Assembly: GCA_038144425.1 (NCBI GenBank)
Contig: JAYQNS010000002.1
Coordinates: 496,001-560,000 of the forward strand
Length of the DNA: 64,000 nucleotides
Direction: 5' to 3'
From: Salivita marina
Lineage (GTDB): Bacteria; Pseudomonadota; Gammaproteobacteria; Pseudomonadales; Azotimanducaceae
Shown: in pieces, positions 52,183 through 61,168 of the stretch
Layout: every line of letters begins with the position of its first letter
Position numbering within the stretch: the first letter of the stretch is position 1
The notes under the pieces: generated by a model
The model's database searches: none
What the model saw: only the letters and a program-made list of their open reading frames with translations
What the model was told of the DNA's origin: nothing
Position numbers and translations under genes: made by a program

Positions 52183-53429
52183 CCTTTCCCCTTCCCTTCG
52201 CCCGCGAGGCCTTTTGCGGCCTCGACGATGGTTGGGCCTACTTTGATAACGCCGGCGGCACGCAAATTCTCGAGGCTTCGGTGGAGGCCATGGCCGCCTA
52301 TCTTCGCCATTCCAATGTCCAAACCGGCGGTACCTATCCGCGTTCCCAGGCAGCGGCGGAGGCCCTCGCTAGCCATCGCGCCGCCCTGGCTCGCCTGATC
52401 GGGGCGCCGGAAGCCGAGGAAGTGGTCTTTACACCGTCCACCACCGGAGGCTTCCAGCTCCTGGCTCGGGCCCTGGCTCCGCAGTTCGCGCCCGGTGATG
52501 AGGTGATCCTCACGGTCTTTGACCATGAATCGAACATTGGTCCCTGGCAGGTGCTGGCGGAGCGGGGCGTGACCTTCCGCTTTTGGGCGCTTGATCCCAA
52601 GACCCGGGTGCCGCGCCTGGAGGATCTTGATGCGCTCCTGGGGCCGAAGACGCGCCTGGTCGCCGTGACCTGGGCGTCGAATATCCTAGGCCAGGTGATG
52701 CCCTTGGAGGCGATTGGCGAGCGGGTGCAGGGAGCGGGGGCGCAGCTGGCGGTCGACGCTGTGGCCTACGCGCCGCACCGGCGAATTAACGTGGCCCGCC
52801 TGCCCATCGATTACCTGGCCTTTTCCCTCTATAAAACCTTCGGCCCTCATCAGGGCGTGCTGTGGGGGCGCCGCGCCCACCTTGAGGCGCTTGTGCCTCA
52901 ATATCACCACTTCATCGAGGCGGTGCCGAAGAAGCTCGAGCCCGGCAACCCGAATTACGAGCTCGCGGCGGCAGCAGCAGCCATCACGCCCTATCTTGAA
53001 GCCCTGGGGCAGCACGCCGCTCCGGGGGTCGAGGGCCCGGAGGCGCTCGATGCCGCCTTTGAGGCGATCGCTGCCCACGAAGGACTGCTGGCGGAGCGCC
53101 TCCTCGCTTATCTGCGCAGCCGCCCGGACGCCGACATCGTTGGCGGCAGCGACGGCCTGGCAGCCGATCGCCTGCCGATCATCAGCTTTCGCCTTGCGGG
53201 CTGGGACGCTGGCGTAGTGGCCCAGGCCGTGGAAGCCGCCCAGGTGGCCGTGCGCTATGGAGATTTCCACGCCCGACGCCTGATTGAGCACCTGGGGCTG
53301 GCGGGGGAGGGCGGGGTGGTTCGTGTGTCCTTCGCGCACTACAACACCCTCGAGGAGGTGGACCGACTGATTCAGGCGCTTTCGGAGCATATGCCGCCGA
53401 AGCTCGACGCACAGGAAAAAGGAGCCTAG
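52179..53429 (+). CDS. cysteine desulfurase-like PLP enzyme (class V aminotransferase, VC1184-type)
   Basis: 416 residues, fold-type I PLP protein. Starts with GWAYFDNAGGTQILEASVEA as in the desulfurase-like subfamily; cofactor Lys is in LAFSLYKTFGPHQGVLWG. The usual catalytic Cys loop of IscS is not evident, so desulfurase, lyase or aminotransferase activity are all possible. It overlaps the transporter ATPase by 4 bases and is followed by a rhodanese 2 bases later, which favours a role in breakdown of an imported sulfur amino acid. Confidence 0.85.
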   Translation: MTFPLPFAREAFCGLDDGWAYFDNAGGTQILEASVEAMAAYLRHSNVQTGGTYPRSQAAAEALASHRAALARLIGAPEAEEVVFTPSTTGGFQLLARALAPQFAPGDEVILTVFDHESNIGPWQVLAERGVTFRFWALDPKTRVPRLEDLDALLGPKTRLVAVTWASNILGQVMPLEAIGERVQGAGAQLAVDAVAYAPHRRINVARLPIDYLAFSLYKTFGPHQGVLWGRRAHLEALVPQYHHFIEAVPKKLEPGNPNYELAAAAAAITPYLEALGQHAAPGVEGPEALDAAFEAIAAHEGLLAERLLAYLRSRPDADIVGGSDGLAADRLPIISFRLAGWDAGVVAQAVEAAQVAVRYGDFHARRLIEHLGLAGEGGVVRVSFAHYNTLEEVDRLIQALSEHMPPKLDAQEKGA

Positions 53430-53431
53430 CC

Positions 53432-53839
53432 ATGGCCAAACCCCTTAAGCATTCCGCCGCCTCCCTTGTGGCCGCGGCCCGAGCCCAAATCGAAGAAATC
53501 GACAGCGAAGCCGGACAGGCTCTGCTTGAGCGTGACGACGTGCTCATCGTCGATCTTCGCGATGTGCGGGAGCGGCAGCGCGATGGCTTCATTCCCGGGA
53601 GCTTCCATTGCCCCCGGGGCATGCTGGAATTCTGGGTGGATCCGGAGAGCCCCTACTTCAAGGAGGAATTCGGGGAAGACAAAACCTTCGTTTTCCACTG
53701 CGCTTCCGGCTGGCGTTCCGCCATTTCTACGCAGCTGGTGCAGCACATGGGACTGGAAAAGGTTGCCCACCTGCGCGATGGCTTTAAGGGCTGGGAAGCT
53801 GCGGGCGGGCCCATCGAGAAGGCCCCGCCTCGGGTCTAA
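53432..53839 (+). CDS. rhodanese-like sulfurtransferase
   Basis: 135 residues, single rhodanese domain. Active-site Cys in FHCASGWRSA; the CH2A-like start LIVDLRDVRERQRDGFIPGS is typical. Last gene of the importer-desulfurase operon. It could accept persulfide sulfur from the upstream PLP enzyme. Confidence 0.93.
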   Translation: MAKPLKHSAASLVAAARAQIEEIDSEAGQALLERDDVLIVDLRDVRERQRDGFIPGSFHCPRGMLEFWVDPESPYFKEEFGEDKTFVFHCASGWRSAISTQLVQHMGLEKVAHLRDGFKGWEAAGGPIEKAPPRV

Positions 53840-53900
53840 GCGCAGCGGTGAAACGCACTCAGGAAAAGATAGGCTTTAAGGAAGCAAGAGGGGCTTTGAG

Positions 53901-54059
53901 ATGGGAAAAATGATGGTGATGCAGAGCCTGGCCTGGGCCGCGGCGATTATCGTGGTCGCGCTGCTTGGAGGGCCGCCCATGGCGCCGATTCTGTTGGCGG
54001 TGCTGGGAACCCTCGCCCTCGGGCGCCTGCGCTTGGACGCCAAGCGGCTGCGAAGCTAG
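53901..54059 (+). CDS. small hydrophobic protein, function unknown
   Basis: 52 residues (begins GKMMVMQSLAWAAAII after Met). A hydrophobic helix at 8-22, a Gly-Pro-Pro turn, a second helix at 27-42, and a basic tail RLRLDAKRLRS. Ends 3 bases before the next gene, so probably co-transcribed with the hydroxylase. I do not recognise the family. Confidence 0.55.
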   Translation: MGKMMVMQSLAWAAAIIVVALLGGPPMAPILLAVLGTLALGRLRLDAKRLRS

Positions 54060-54062
54060 CCC

Positions 54063-54968
54063 ATGGGTAATCTTGAAGTGCAGCTTGAGGGGTTTGCGGC
54101 CGGTGCCCTCTGGTTCTACGCCGCTCTGGTGCTTTTGGAGGCGCTCCTTGAGCTTCGGGGGAACACCCATTTTTACCGCCTGAAGGACACGCTTTGCAGC
54201 ATCGCGACGGGGTTGGCCTACACCGGGGTGCAGGTGCTCATGCGGGGGGTGTTCTTCGGTGCGATGTTCTTTGCCAGCCAGTTTGCCCCCTGGCAGCTAG
54301 AGACCACGCCCCTGACCTTTGTGCTTTGTTACCTGGCTGTCGACTTCGCGTTCTATTGGCATCACCGCGTGCTGCACGAAGTACGCCTGGCCTGGGCGGC
54401 GCACATCGTTCATCACTCCAGTACCCAGTACAACCTGGGGGCGACGGCGCTGCGCCAGTCCGTGGTGGAAGCGCTCTACGAGCCCTGGTTCTACCTGCCC
54501 GTGGCATTGCTGGGCTTCGAGCCCTTGGCGGTGATGCTGGCCCTGCAGGTGAACATCACCTACATGTTTTGGCCCCATACGCAGCACATCAAGCGTCTGC
54601 CCGGGTGGTTCGAAGCAGTGTTCGTCACCCCTTCGCACCATCGCGTTCACCACGCCAGTAACCTGCCTTACCTCGACAAAAACTACGGTGGCACGCTCAT
54701 CATCTGGGACAAGCTCTTCCGTACCTTTGCGGAAGAGCGCGAAGCTCCGGAGTTTGGGGTGCTTACTCCGATTCGCTCGGCCAATCCCTGGACCATCACC
54801 ACAGCCAGCTGGCGGGTTCTGGGCCGGGATCTTGCCGCCGCGAGCGGCCTTCGCCAGCGCCTGGGTTTGCTCCTACGCCCCCCGGGCTGGGCGCCAAATG
54901 GCGCGGGGCTGACCACCCGGCAGATGCAGGCCGCCGGGGTGCTGAAGGCCGGGGCGCCCCTCGCCTAG
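54063..54968 (+). CDS. sterol desaturase/fatty acid hydroxylase family membrane protein
   Basis: 301 residues, di-iron membrane oxygenase. Three His clusters are visible: HHRVLHEV, HHSSTQYN and HHRVHHASN, among about four membrane segments. Substrate could be a lipid, carotenoid or sterol-like compound. The stop TAG shares the palindrome CTAG with the stop of the convergent nitroreductase. Confidence 0.9.
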   Translation: MGNLEVQLEGFAAGALWFYAALVLLEALLELRGNTHFYRLKDTLCSIATGLAYTGVQVLMRGVFFGAMFFASQFAPWQLETTPLTFVLCYLAVDFAFYWHHRVLHEVRLAWAAHIVHHSSTQYNLGATALRQSVVEALYEPWFYLPVALLGFEPLAVMLALQVNITYMFWPHTQHIKRLPGWFEAVFVTPSHHRVHHASNLPYLDKNYGGTLIIWDKLFRTFAEEREAPEFGVLTPIRSANPWTITTASWRVLGRDLAAASGLRQRLGLLLRPPGWAPNGAGLTTRQMQAAGVLKAGAPLA

Positions 54969-55636
54969 GGGGCCTCCGGAAGCGCCGGTCCCGTAAAGCG
55001 CTCAAGGGTGGCGAAGGACGACACGGGGTTACGCCTTAGCTTGGTGAGGCGCTTGCTGGGTACGCCGAGGGGGATCATGGCGGCAAAGGCGTAGCTGTCC
55101 GGAACCTCAAGAAGTTCCGCCACGGCGTGCTCCTCTGGGGCCAGGAAGGTGGTAAGCGTGCCCCCCAGCCCTTCGGCGTGGGCGGCCAGCAGAATATTCC
55201 AAGCAAACGGGTAGATGGAGGCGCCGCTTATCACCCCTACGCGCTCCAGGTGCTGGTCCATCGCCGCCACCTTGCCCAAATCGAGGAAGAGAAAGAGCAG
55301 CACCGGCGCCGTGCGCAGGGGCGCAAGAAGAACGTCGGGCACCTCCGTTTCCGCGCAGGTCTCAGCGCTAACAGGGGAAGGCCCAAGGGGGTTCCAGGGG
55401 CTCAACCCGGCGCGTTGCTCGGCCACGTAGCGCTGCATGGTTGGCAGCATGAGGGGCTCGAGGGCTGCGCGGGTCTCGGGGCTTCTCACCACCACCACGC
55501 GCCAGCCCTGCCGATTGCCGCCGCTGGGGGCAAAGCGTGCGTTCTCAAGGAGGCGAGCGACGGTTTCGTCGCTAACTGGGTCGTCGGCGAAGTGGCGCGC
55601 CGCAAAGGTGCCGCGAAAGGCCTCGTAGAGTTCCAT
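54965..55636 (-). CDS. nitroreductase family FMN oxidoreductase
   Basis: 223 residues from ATG 55636, chosen because GAGGGGA lies 6 bases upstream (ATG 55654 has none). FMN-binding segments RHFADDPVSDET and FAPSGGNRQGWRVVVV near the N-terminus and GLGGTLTTFLAP near residue 160 are typical. Reduces nitro or quinone compounds with NAD(P)H; physiological substrate unknown. Confidence 0.9.
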   Translation of the reverse strand: MELYEAFRGTFAARHFADDPVSDETVARLLENARFAPSGGNRQGWRVVVVRSPETRAALEPLMLPTMQRYVAEQRAGLSPWNPLGPSPVSAETCAETEVPDVLLAPLRTAPVLLFLFLDLGKVAAMDQHLERVGVISGASIYPFAWNILLAAHAEGLGGTLTTFLAPEEHAVAELLEVPDSYAFAAMIPLGVPSKRLTKLRRNPVSSFATLERFTGPALPEAP

Positions 55637-55776
55637 GCGCTGTCCCCTCGTCATGGCTTAGTCATCGGGTCGTCATGCCATGGTAAGGGAGGGGAGGGGG
55701 GCATAAGAAGATCGCTTAGCGACGAGGTGCATTCGGTCGTAGAATCCGCGGCGGGACACAAGAGGATCGAAGAACC

Positions 55777-56409
55777 ATGACGGCAGGGAAAGCGCATCCT
55801 CAGCACTGGCTCGAGGAAGACTTGGCGGCGCTGGCGGCGGCGCACCCGGCGGTGGCCAAGGCCCTTAAACGCGTAGGGCCTCCGGAGCCGCGGGTTCGCC
55901 CTGGGGGCTTTGGAACCTTGGCGAAAATTATCGTGGGTCAGCAGGTGAGCACCCACGCGGCCCGGGCCATCGGCCAGCGCCTCACCCAGTGCCTCGGGGG
56001 GCGGCTGGGTGCCGGGGCGGTGCTCACCGCCTCCGACGAAACCCTTCGCGGGGCGGGCTTGTCGGGGCAGAAGGTTCGCTACCTCCGCGCCCTGGCGGTC
56101 GCGGTGGAGACCGGCGCCTTGCCCCTGCGCCGCCTGCCGCAGATGGAGGATGCGGCGGTGGTGGAGGCCATCACTTCCGTGCTCGGCTTCGGCGTGTGGT
56201 CAGCTCAGATGTATCTGCTCTTTTCCCTGGGGCGGCGGGACGTCTGGCCTGCGGGGGATCTCGCCGTGCGCGGCGGCTTTGCGCGCCTGCAAGGGTGGGA
56301 GGCGCGCCCCACAGAGGGGCAAGTGCGGGACGCTTCCGGACCCTTCGCCCCCCGTCGCAGCGCTCTTGCGCTTCTGTGCTGGCGGGTCTACAGCGAAGCC
56401 CCGCTCTAG
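55777..56409 (+). CDS. DNA-3-methyladenine glycosylase II-like (HhH-GPD)
   Basis: 210 residues, base-excision repair glycosylase removing alkylated purines. Helix-hairpin-helix region VVEAITSVLGFGVWSAQMYL and catalytic Asp in VWPAGDLAVRGGFARL. It lacks the N-terminal AlkA domain of Escherichia coli, so it is the short form. Divergent from the nitroreductase. Confidence 0.9.
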   Translation: MTAGKAHPQHWLEEDLAALAAAHPAVAKALKRVGPPEPRVRPGGFGTLAKIIVGQQVSTHAARAIGQRLTQCLGGRLGAGAVLTASDETLRGAGLSGQKVRYLRALAVAVETGALPLRRLPQMEDAAVVEAITSVLGFGVWSAQMYLLFSLGRRDVWPAGDLAVRGGFARLQGWEARPTEGQVRDASGPFAPRRSALALLCWRVYSEAPL

Positions 56410-56461
56410 GCGGGGACCCTGGCATAATGATGCTTTCGCCGGCCCAGAGGAGGGCCCCTCG

Positions 56462-56788
56462 GTGAAGGCCTACCTAGCCCTTACGCTCTCCATCGCCCTA
56501 GAAGTACTGGCTACGGTCAACGTTCAGCTGTCCGCGCAATTCACGCGCCTGGGGCCAACCTTGACCATGGCCGGAGGCTACCTGCTTGCGCTCTACTTCA
56601 TGTCCCTGGCCCTGGCCTCCCTACCCATCGCGCTGGTCTATGCCACCTGGAGCGGGGTGGGGATTCTGGCCATCACCCTTATCGGGCGCCTGGCCTTTGG
56701 CCAGGTCTTGACGCCTCCGGCGCTCCTAGGCATCGCCCTCATCGTAGTGGGGGTGGTGCTGGTGAATGGATTTGGTGGCCGTGCCTGA
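56462..56788 (+). CDS. small multidrug resistance (SMR) family transporter
   Basis: 108 residues from GTG 56462 (AGGAGG 8 bases upstream), four membrane helices. The essential membrane Glu14 in LSIALEVLATVNVQ and the signature ALVYATWSGVGI (Tyr and Trp of the substrate pocket) are kept. Proton-coupled export of cationic compounds, or guanidinium in the Gdx branch. Overlaps tadA by 23 bases. Confidence 0.9.
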   Translation: MKAYLALTLSIALEVLATVNVQLSAQFTRLGPTLTMAGGYLLALYFMSLALASLPIALVYATWSGVGILAITLIGRLAFGQVLTPPALLGIALIVVGVVLVNGFGGRA

Positions 56789-57275
56789 GACCTCGTTCTC
56801 CCCTTTCGACGAAGCCTGCATGGCCCGGGCCCTGGCGCTGGCGGAGGCGGCCGGGACGGCAGGGGAGGTCCCCGTGGGAGCGGTCTTGGCTCGGGGTGAG
56901 GTCATTTTAGGGGAAGGGGCCAATGGCCCCATTGGGGCGCAGGATCCCAGTGCCCACGCAGAGCTAGTGGCCCTTCGGGCCGCCGCGCGGGCAGAGGGCA
57001 ACTATCGCCTTTCCGGTACCACGCTCTATGTCACCCTTGAGCCCTGCGCCATGTGCGCCGGGGCCCTGATCCATGCTCGGGTGGCGCGCTTGGTGTTCGC
57101 GACCCGGGAACCCCGGGCCGGCGCCGTTCGAAGCCAGTTTCAGCTTCTTGAGCAGGCCGCCATGAATCACCAAGTGGGGGTGGAGGAGGGGCTTCTTGAA
57201 GAGGCCTCCGCTACCTTGCTCCGTCGCTTTTTCCGCGCCCGGCGCCCTGCGCCCCGCGCCCAGGAGTCTGTTTAA
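56766..57275 (+). CDS. tadA: tRNA-specific adenosine deaminase
   Basis: Converts A34 to inosine in tRNA-Arg(ACG). 169 residues. Zinc site HAELVAL and PCAMCAGALIH with the proton-shuttling Glu in HAE. It begins inside the SMR gene and ends 2 bases before purL. In Escherichia coli and Pseudomonas mltF separates tadA and purL; here it is absent. Confidence 0.95.
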   Translation: MDLVAVPETSFSPFDEACMARALALAEAAGTAGEVPVGAVLARGEVILGEGANGPIGAQDPSAHAELVALRAAARAEGNYRLSGTTLYVTLEPCAMCAGALIHARVARLVFATREPRAGAVRSQFQLLEQAAMNHQVGVEEGLLEEASATLLRRFFRARRPAPRAQESV

Positions 57276-57277
57276 CC

Positions 57278-60200
57278 ATGACCGATGCGTTTTCCCTCGC
57301 TGGCCCCCTCACGCTGACGGCGGCGCGCCAGGCCCGCTGGCTGAAGGCGCTTCAGCCCTTGGCCCCGGGGCTGACGGCGGTAACGGCGGCGGCCCACACC
57401 TTTGTGGTTGCCGATGCGCCGCTTTCCGCAGTGGAACGGGGTCGCCTTGAGGAGGTCCTTGAGGGCCCGCCCTGGGTACCTAACGATGTCTGGGCGCCCT
57501 TAGCGTTGGTGGTGCCCCGGCCGGGAACGCAATCGCCCTGGTCGACGAAAGCCACAGATATTCTTCATGGCTGTGGGCTCGGGACGGTCCGGCGGGTGGA
57601 GCGCGGGGTGCGCTGGTACTTCACCGGCACCTTGAGTGAGGCGGAGCGGTCGGCCGTCACGGCGGCGCTCTTCGATCGCATGACTGAAGCCTTGCTTCCC
57701 TGGGACAGCGATGGCGCACCCCTCTTTGCGGCCGAGGCGCCCCGGGCCCTTCGCACCGTGCCCTTGCTCGGGGAGGGGTCGGCGGCCCTCGCGGAGGCCA
57801 ACGACGCCTGGGGCCTTGCCCTTTCGGACGACGAAATTGCCTATCTCGCAGAGGCCTTCACAACCCTTGGCCGGGATCCCACGGATACGGAACTCATGAT
57901 GTTCGCCCAGGCGAACTCGGAACATTGCCGGCACAAGATCTTCAACGCGGACTGGATTATTGACGGCGAAGTGGCGCCCCAGTCCCTCTTTTCCATGATT
58001 CGTCACACCTACGCTGCGGTGAACGGTGCGGGCATTCTGTCGGCCTACAGCGATAACGCTTCCGTCCTCGAGGGTCCGAAAACGCAGCGCCTTTGGGTCC
58101 GTGCAGATGCGCCGCGCTATGGCTTTCAGGAAGAGGCCGTGCCCCTGCTTATGAAGGTGGAAACCCATAACCATCCCACGGCCATTGCGCCCTTTCCCGG
58201 GGCGGCGACGGGTTCCGGGGGGGAAATTCGCGACGAAGGGGCCGTGGGCCGGGGCTCCAAGCCCAAGGCTGGACTCACGGGCTTTACCGTGTCCAATTTG
58301 AATATTCCTGGCCTGCCTCGTCCCTGGGAAACGCCCTACGGGCGCCCCGGGCGCATGGCCCCGCCCTTTGAAATCATGCGTGACGGGCCTCTGGGTGCGG
58401 CCGCCTTTAACAACGAGTTCGGCCGTCCGGCGCTACTCGGCTATTTTCGCGCTTTTGAGCAAACCGTTGATCTGGGCCTGGGCCTTGAGCGCCGGGGTTA
58501 TCACAAGCCCATCATGCTGGCCGGAGGCGTGGGGCAGATGCGTGTGGAGCATGTGGAGGCCCTGCCCCTGGCGCCGGGGGACGCGCTGGTGGTGCTTGGG
58601 GGGCCGGCGATGCTGATCGGTCTCGGGGGCGGCGCAGCCTCCTCTATGGCCACCGGAGCCAGTCAGGAGGCCCTGGATTTCGCCTCCGTGCAGCGGGGCA
58701 ATCCCGAAATGCAGCGCCGCTGCCAGGAAGTTATCGATCGCTGCTGCGCCCTTGGGGAAGATAATCCCATTTCCCTGATTCACGACGTCGGCGCCGGCGG
58801 GCTCTCCAATGCCTTGCCCGAACTGGCGAAGGACGGGGGCGTGGGCGGGGACTTCGACCTGCGCGCCATTCCCTCCGCCGAGCCCGGCCTTTCCCCCCTG
58901 GAAATTTGGTGTAACGAAGCGCAGGAACGCTATGTGCTGGCCATTCCCGAGGCGGTGCTCGGGCGCTTCGCTGAGATCTGCGAGCGCGAGCGCTGCCCCT
59001 ATGCGGTGGTGGGGCGGGCCACGGAAGAGGATAGGCTGCGTCTGGGGGATACGCTCCTGCGGGCGTCCCCGGTGGATCTTCCCCTCCCCGTGCTCTTCGG
59101 GAAGCCGCCGAAGATGACCCGGCAGTTCGATCGGATCGATCGCACCCCGGATCCCCTCGATCGCGGTGCCATCGCGCTGCCTGAGGCCGCGGACCGGGTG
59201 CTGACCGTGCCCGCCGTGGGCTCCAAGGGTTTCCTCATTACCATCGGCGATCGCAGCATCACGGGGCTCATTGCCCGGGATCAGATGGTGGGCCCCTGGC
59301 AGGTGCCCGTGGCCGATGTGGCTGTGACCTTTGCGGGGTTCTACGACGTCCGTGGGGAGGCCATGACCCTTGGGGAGCGCCCCCAGCTGGCCCTGGTGAG
59401 CCCCGCGGCCTCCGCCCGCATGGCCCTGGGGGAAGCGATCACCAATATCGCCGCTGCCCGCGTGCGAGGCCTGGAGTCCGTTCGCCTTTCCGCGAACTGG
59501 ATGGCCGCTGCTGGCGCTCCGGGGGAAGATCAGGCGTTGCACGAAGCGGTGACGGCCCTGGCCCTGGAGCTGTGCCCGGAGCTTGGCATTGCCATTCCCG
59601 TGGGCAAGGACTCCCTGTCCATGCAGACCCGCTGGGAGGCGGAAGGGGAGACCCGAGCCGTTACCTCGCCCCTATCCCTGGTGGTCTCTGCCTTTGCCCC
59701 AGTGGAGGACGGCACCCGCACCCTGACTCCGGAACTTCAACTCGATGAAGGGGCGACGAGGCTTGTGCTCCTCGATCTGGGTTTCGGCGCGAACCGCCTT
59801 GGGGCCTCGAGCCTCGCCCAGGCCTACGGCCAGCTCGGTCACGAAGTCCCTGATCTGGCCGACCCCGCTCGCCTCAAGGCTTTCTTTGCCCTGGTGCAGC
59901 GCTGGGCTGCCGCGGGGGAAGTGCTTGCCTATCACGACCGCAGCGACGGGGGCCTCTGGGCCACGGTGGTGGAGATGGCCATCGCGGCTCGAGCGGGCTT
60001 TGACCTCACCCTGCCTGCGCAGGACCCCCTGGGCGCGCTCTTTAGCGAAGAGCTCGGCGCCGTGCTGCAGGTGCGGGAGTACGCGGTGCCGCGGCTCCGC
60101 GCCGAGGCCGAAGCGGCGGGGCTGGGGCCGGCTTTCCAGGTGCTTGGCCCCATCACCGAGGCGGAGCAGCTGGTGGTGCGCGACAGCGCTGGGGCTGTGC

Positions 60201-61168
60201 TCTTCGAGCGCTCCCGGGCTGAGGCTGAGCGGCGCTGGATGGAAACCAGTTATCACATGGCGCGGCTCCGCGATGACGAAACCTGCGCCCGGGAAGAGTA
60301 TGACGCCATCGAACGTTCGGCCCATGCCCTCAAGCCTAAGCTCACCTTCGACCCCGGCGCCGAGCCCGCTGCGCCGGCCGTGCTCACCGGCGCCCGACCT
60401 CGGGCCGCAATCTTCCGGGAACAGGGTGTGAACGGGCAGCTGGAGATGGCCGCCGCTTTCCATGCGGCGGGCTTTGAAACGGTGGACGTGCACAGCTCCG
60501 ATTTGCAAAGCGGCCGGACGTCCCTGGCGGACTTCCAGGTGCTTGCGGTGTGCGGAGGCTTCTCCTACGGGGACGTGCTTGGGGCGGGGCAGGGCTGGGC
60601 GAAGGCCCTGCGCTTTGACGACCGAGCGCGGGCCGAACTTGAAACCCACTTCGCCCAGGCCGATCGCTTAACCCTTGGCGTTTGTAATGGCTGCCAAATG
60701 CTTTCGGCCCTTGCGCCCCTCATCCCTGGGGCCGGGGCTTGGCCGCGCTTTCTGCGGAACCGCTCCGAGCAGTTCGAGGCGCGCCTGTCCCAGGTGGAGG
60801 TGCAGGCCAGCCCTTCGCCGTTCCTGGCGGATATGGTGGGCTCCGTGCTCCCCGTGGCCGTGGCCCACGGGGAGGGGCGGGCAAGCTTTGCCAACGTCGA
60901 GGCGGCGAAGACGCTTCAGGCCCAAGGCGGGATCGCCCTACGCTATTTGGACGGGGATGGCCAGGCCGCCACCCTCTACCCGAGCAACCCCAATGGCTCA
61001 GAGCTATCGACTGCGGGAGTGTGCAGCGCCGATGGCCGAACGCTCATCATGATGCCCCACCCGGAGCGGGTGTTCCTGACGCGCCAGCTGTCCTGGGCGC
61101 CCCGCGCCTGGCCCGAGCCGTCTCCCTGGTTGCGTCTGTTCCAGAACGCCCGGAAGGCCCTAGGCTAG
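57278..61168 (+). CDS. purL: phosphoribosylformylglycinamidine synthase
   Basis: Large single-chain FGAM synthase of purine synthesis, 1296 residues. N-terminal PurS-like domain, two AIR-synthase-type halves (motifs NSEHCRHKIFNADWIIDG and KVETHNHPTAIAPFPGAATG), and a C-terminal class I glutaminase with nucleophile Cys in GVCNGCQML and late His/Glu MMPHPERVF. The stop shares CTAG with the convergent NUDIX gene. Confidence 0.98.
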   Translation: MTDAFSLAGPLTLTAARQARWLKALQPLAPGLTAVTAAAHTFVVADAPLSAVERGRLEEVLEGPPWVPNDVWAPLALVVPRPGTQSPWSTKATDILHGCGLGTVRRVERGVRWYFTGTLSEAERSAVTAALFDRMTEALLPWDSDGAPLFAAEAPRALRTVPLLGEGSAALAEANDAWGLALSDDEIAYLAEAFTTLGRDPTDTELMMFAQANSEHCRHKIFNADWIIDGEVAPQSLFSMIRHTYAAVNGAGILSAYSDNASVLEGPKTQRLWVRADAPRYGFQEEAVPLLMKVETHNHPTAIAPFPGAATGSGGEIRDEGAVGRGSKPKAGLTGFTVSNLNIPGLPRPWETPYGRPGRMAPPFEIMRDGPLGAAAFNNEFGRPALLGYFRAFEQTVDLGLGLERRGYHKPIMLAGGVGQMRVEHVEALPLAPGDALVVLGGPAMLIGLGGGAASSMATGASQEALDFASVQRGNPEMQRRCQEVIDRCCALGEDNPISLIHDVGAGGLSNALPELAKDGGVGGDFDLRAIPSAEPGLSPLEIWCNEAQERYVLAIPEAVLGRFAEICERERCPYAVVGRATEEDRLRLGDTLLRASPVDLPLPVLFGKPPKMTRQFDRIDRTPDPLDRGAIALPEAADRVLTVPAVGSKGFLITIGDRSITGLIARDQMVGPWQVPVADVAVTFAGFYDVRGEAMTLGERPQLALVSPAASARMALGEAITNIAAARVRGLESVRLSANWMAAAGAPGEDQALHEAVTALALELCPELGIAIPVGKDSLSMQTRWEAEGETRAVTSPLSLVVSAFAPVEDGTRTLTPELQLDEGATRLVLLDLGFGANRLGASSLAQAYGQLGHEVPDLADPARLKAFFALVQRWAAAGEVLAYHDRSDGGLWATVVEMAIAARAGFDLTLPAQDPLGALFSEELGAVLQVREYAVPRLRAEAEAAGLGPAFQVLGPITEAEQLVVRDSAGAVLFERSRAEAERRWMETSYHMARLRDDETCAREEYDAIERSAHALKPKLTFDPGAEPAAPAVLTGARPRAAIFREQGVNGQLEMAAAFHAAGFETVDVHSSDLQSGRTSLADFQVLAVCGGFSYGDVLGAGQGWAKALRFDDRARAELETHFAQADRLTLGVCNGCQMLSALAPLIPGAGAWPRFLRNRSEQFEARLSQVEVQASPSPFLADMVGSVLPVAVAHGEGRASFANVEAAKTLQAQGGIALRYLDGDGQAATLYPSNPNGSELSTAGVCSADGRTLIMMPHPERVFLTRQLSWAPRAWPEPSPWLRLFQNARKALG

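Noticed and set aside
58433..59542. 369-codon minus-strand ORF antisense to purL
   Set aside because: Lies wholly inside conserved purL and has no recognisable motifs.
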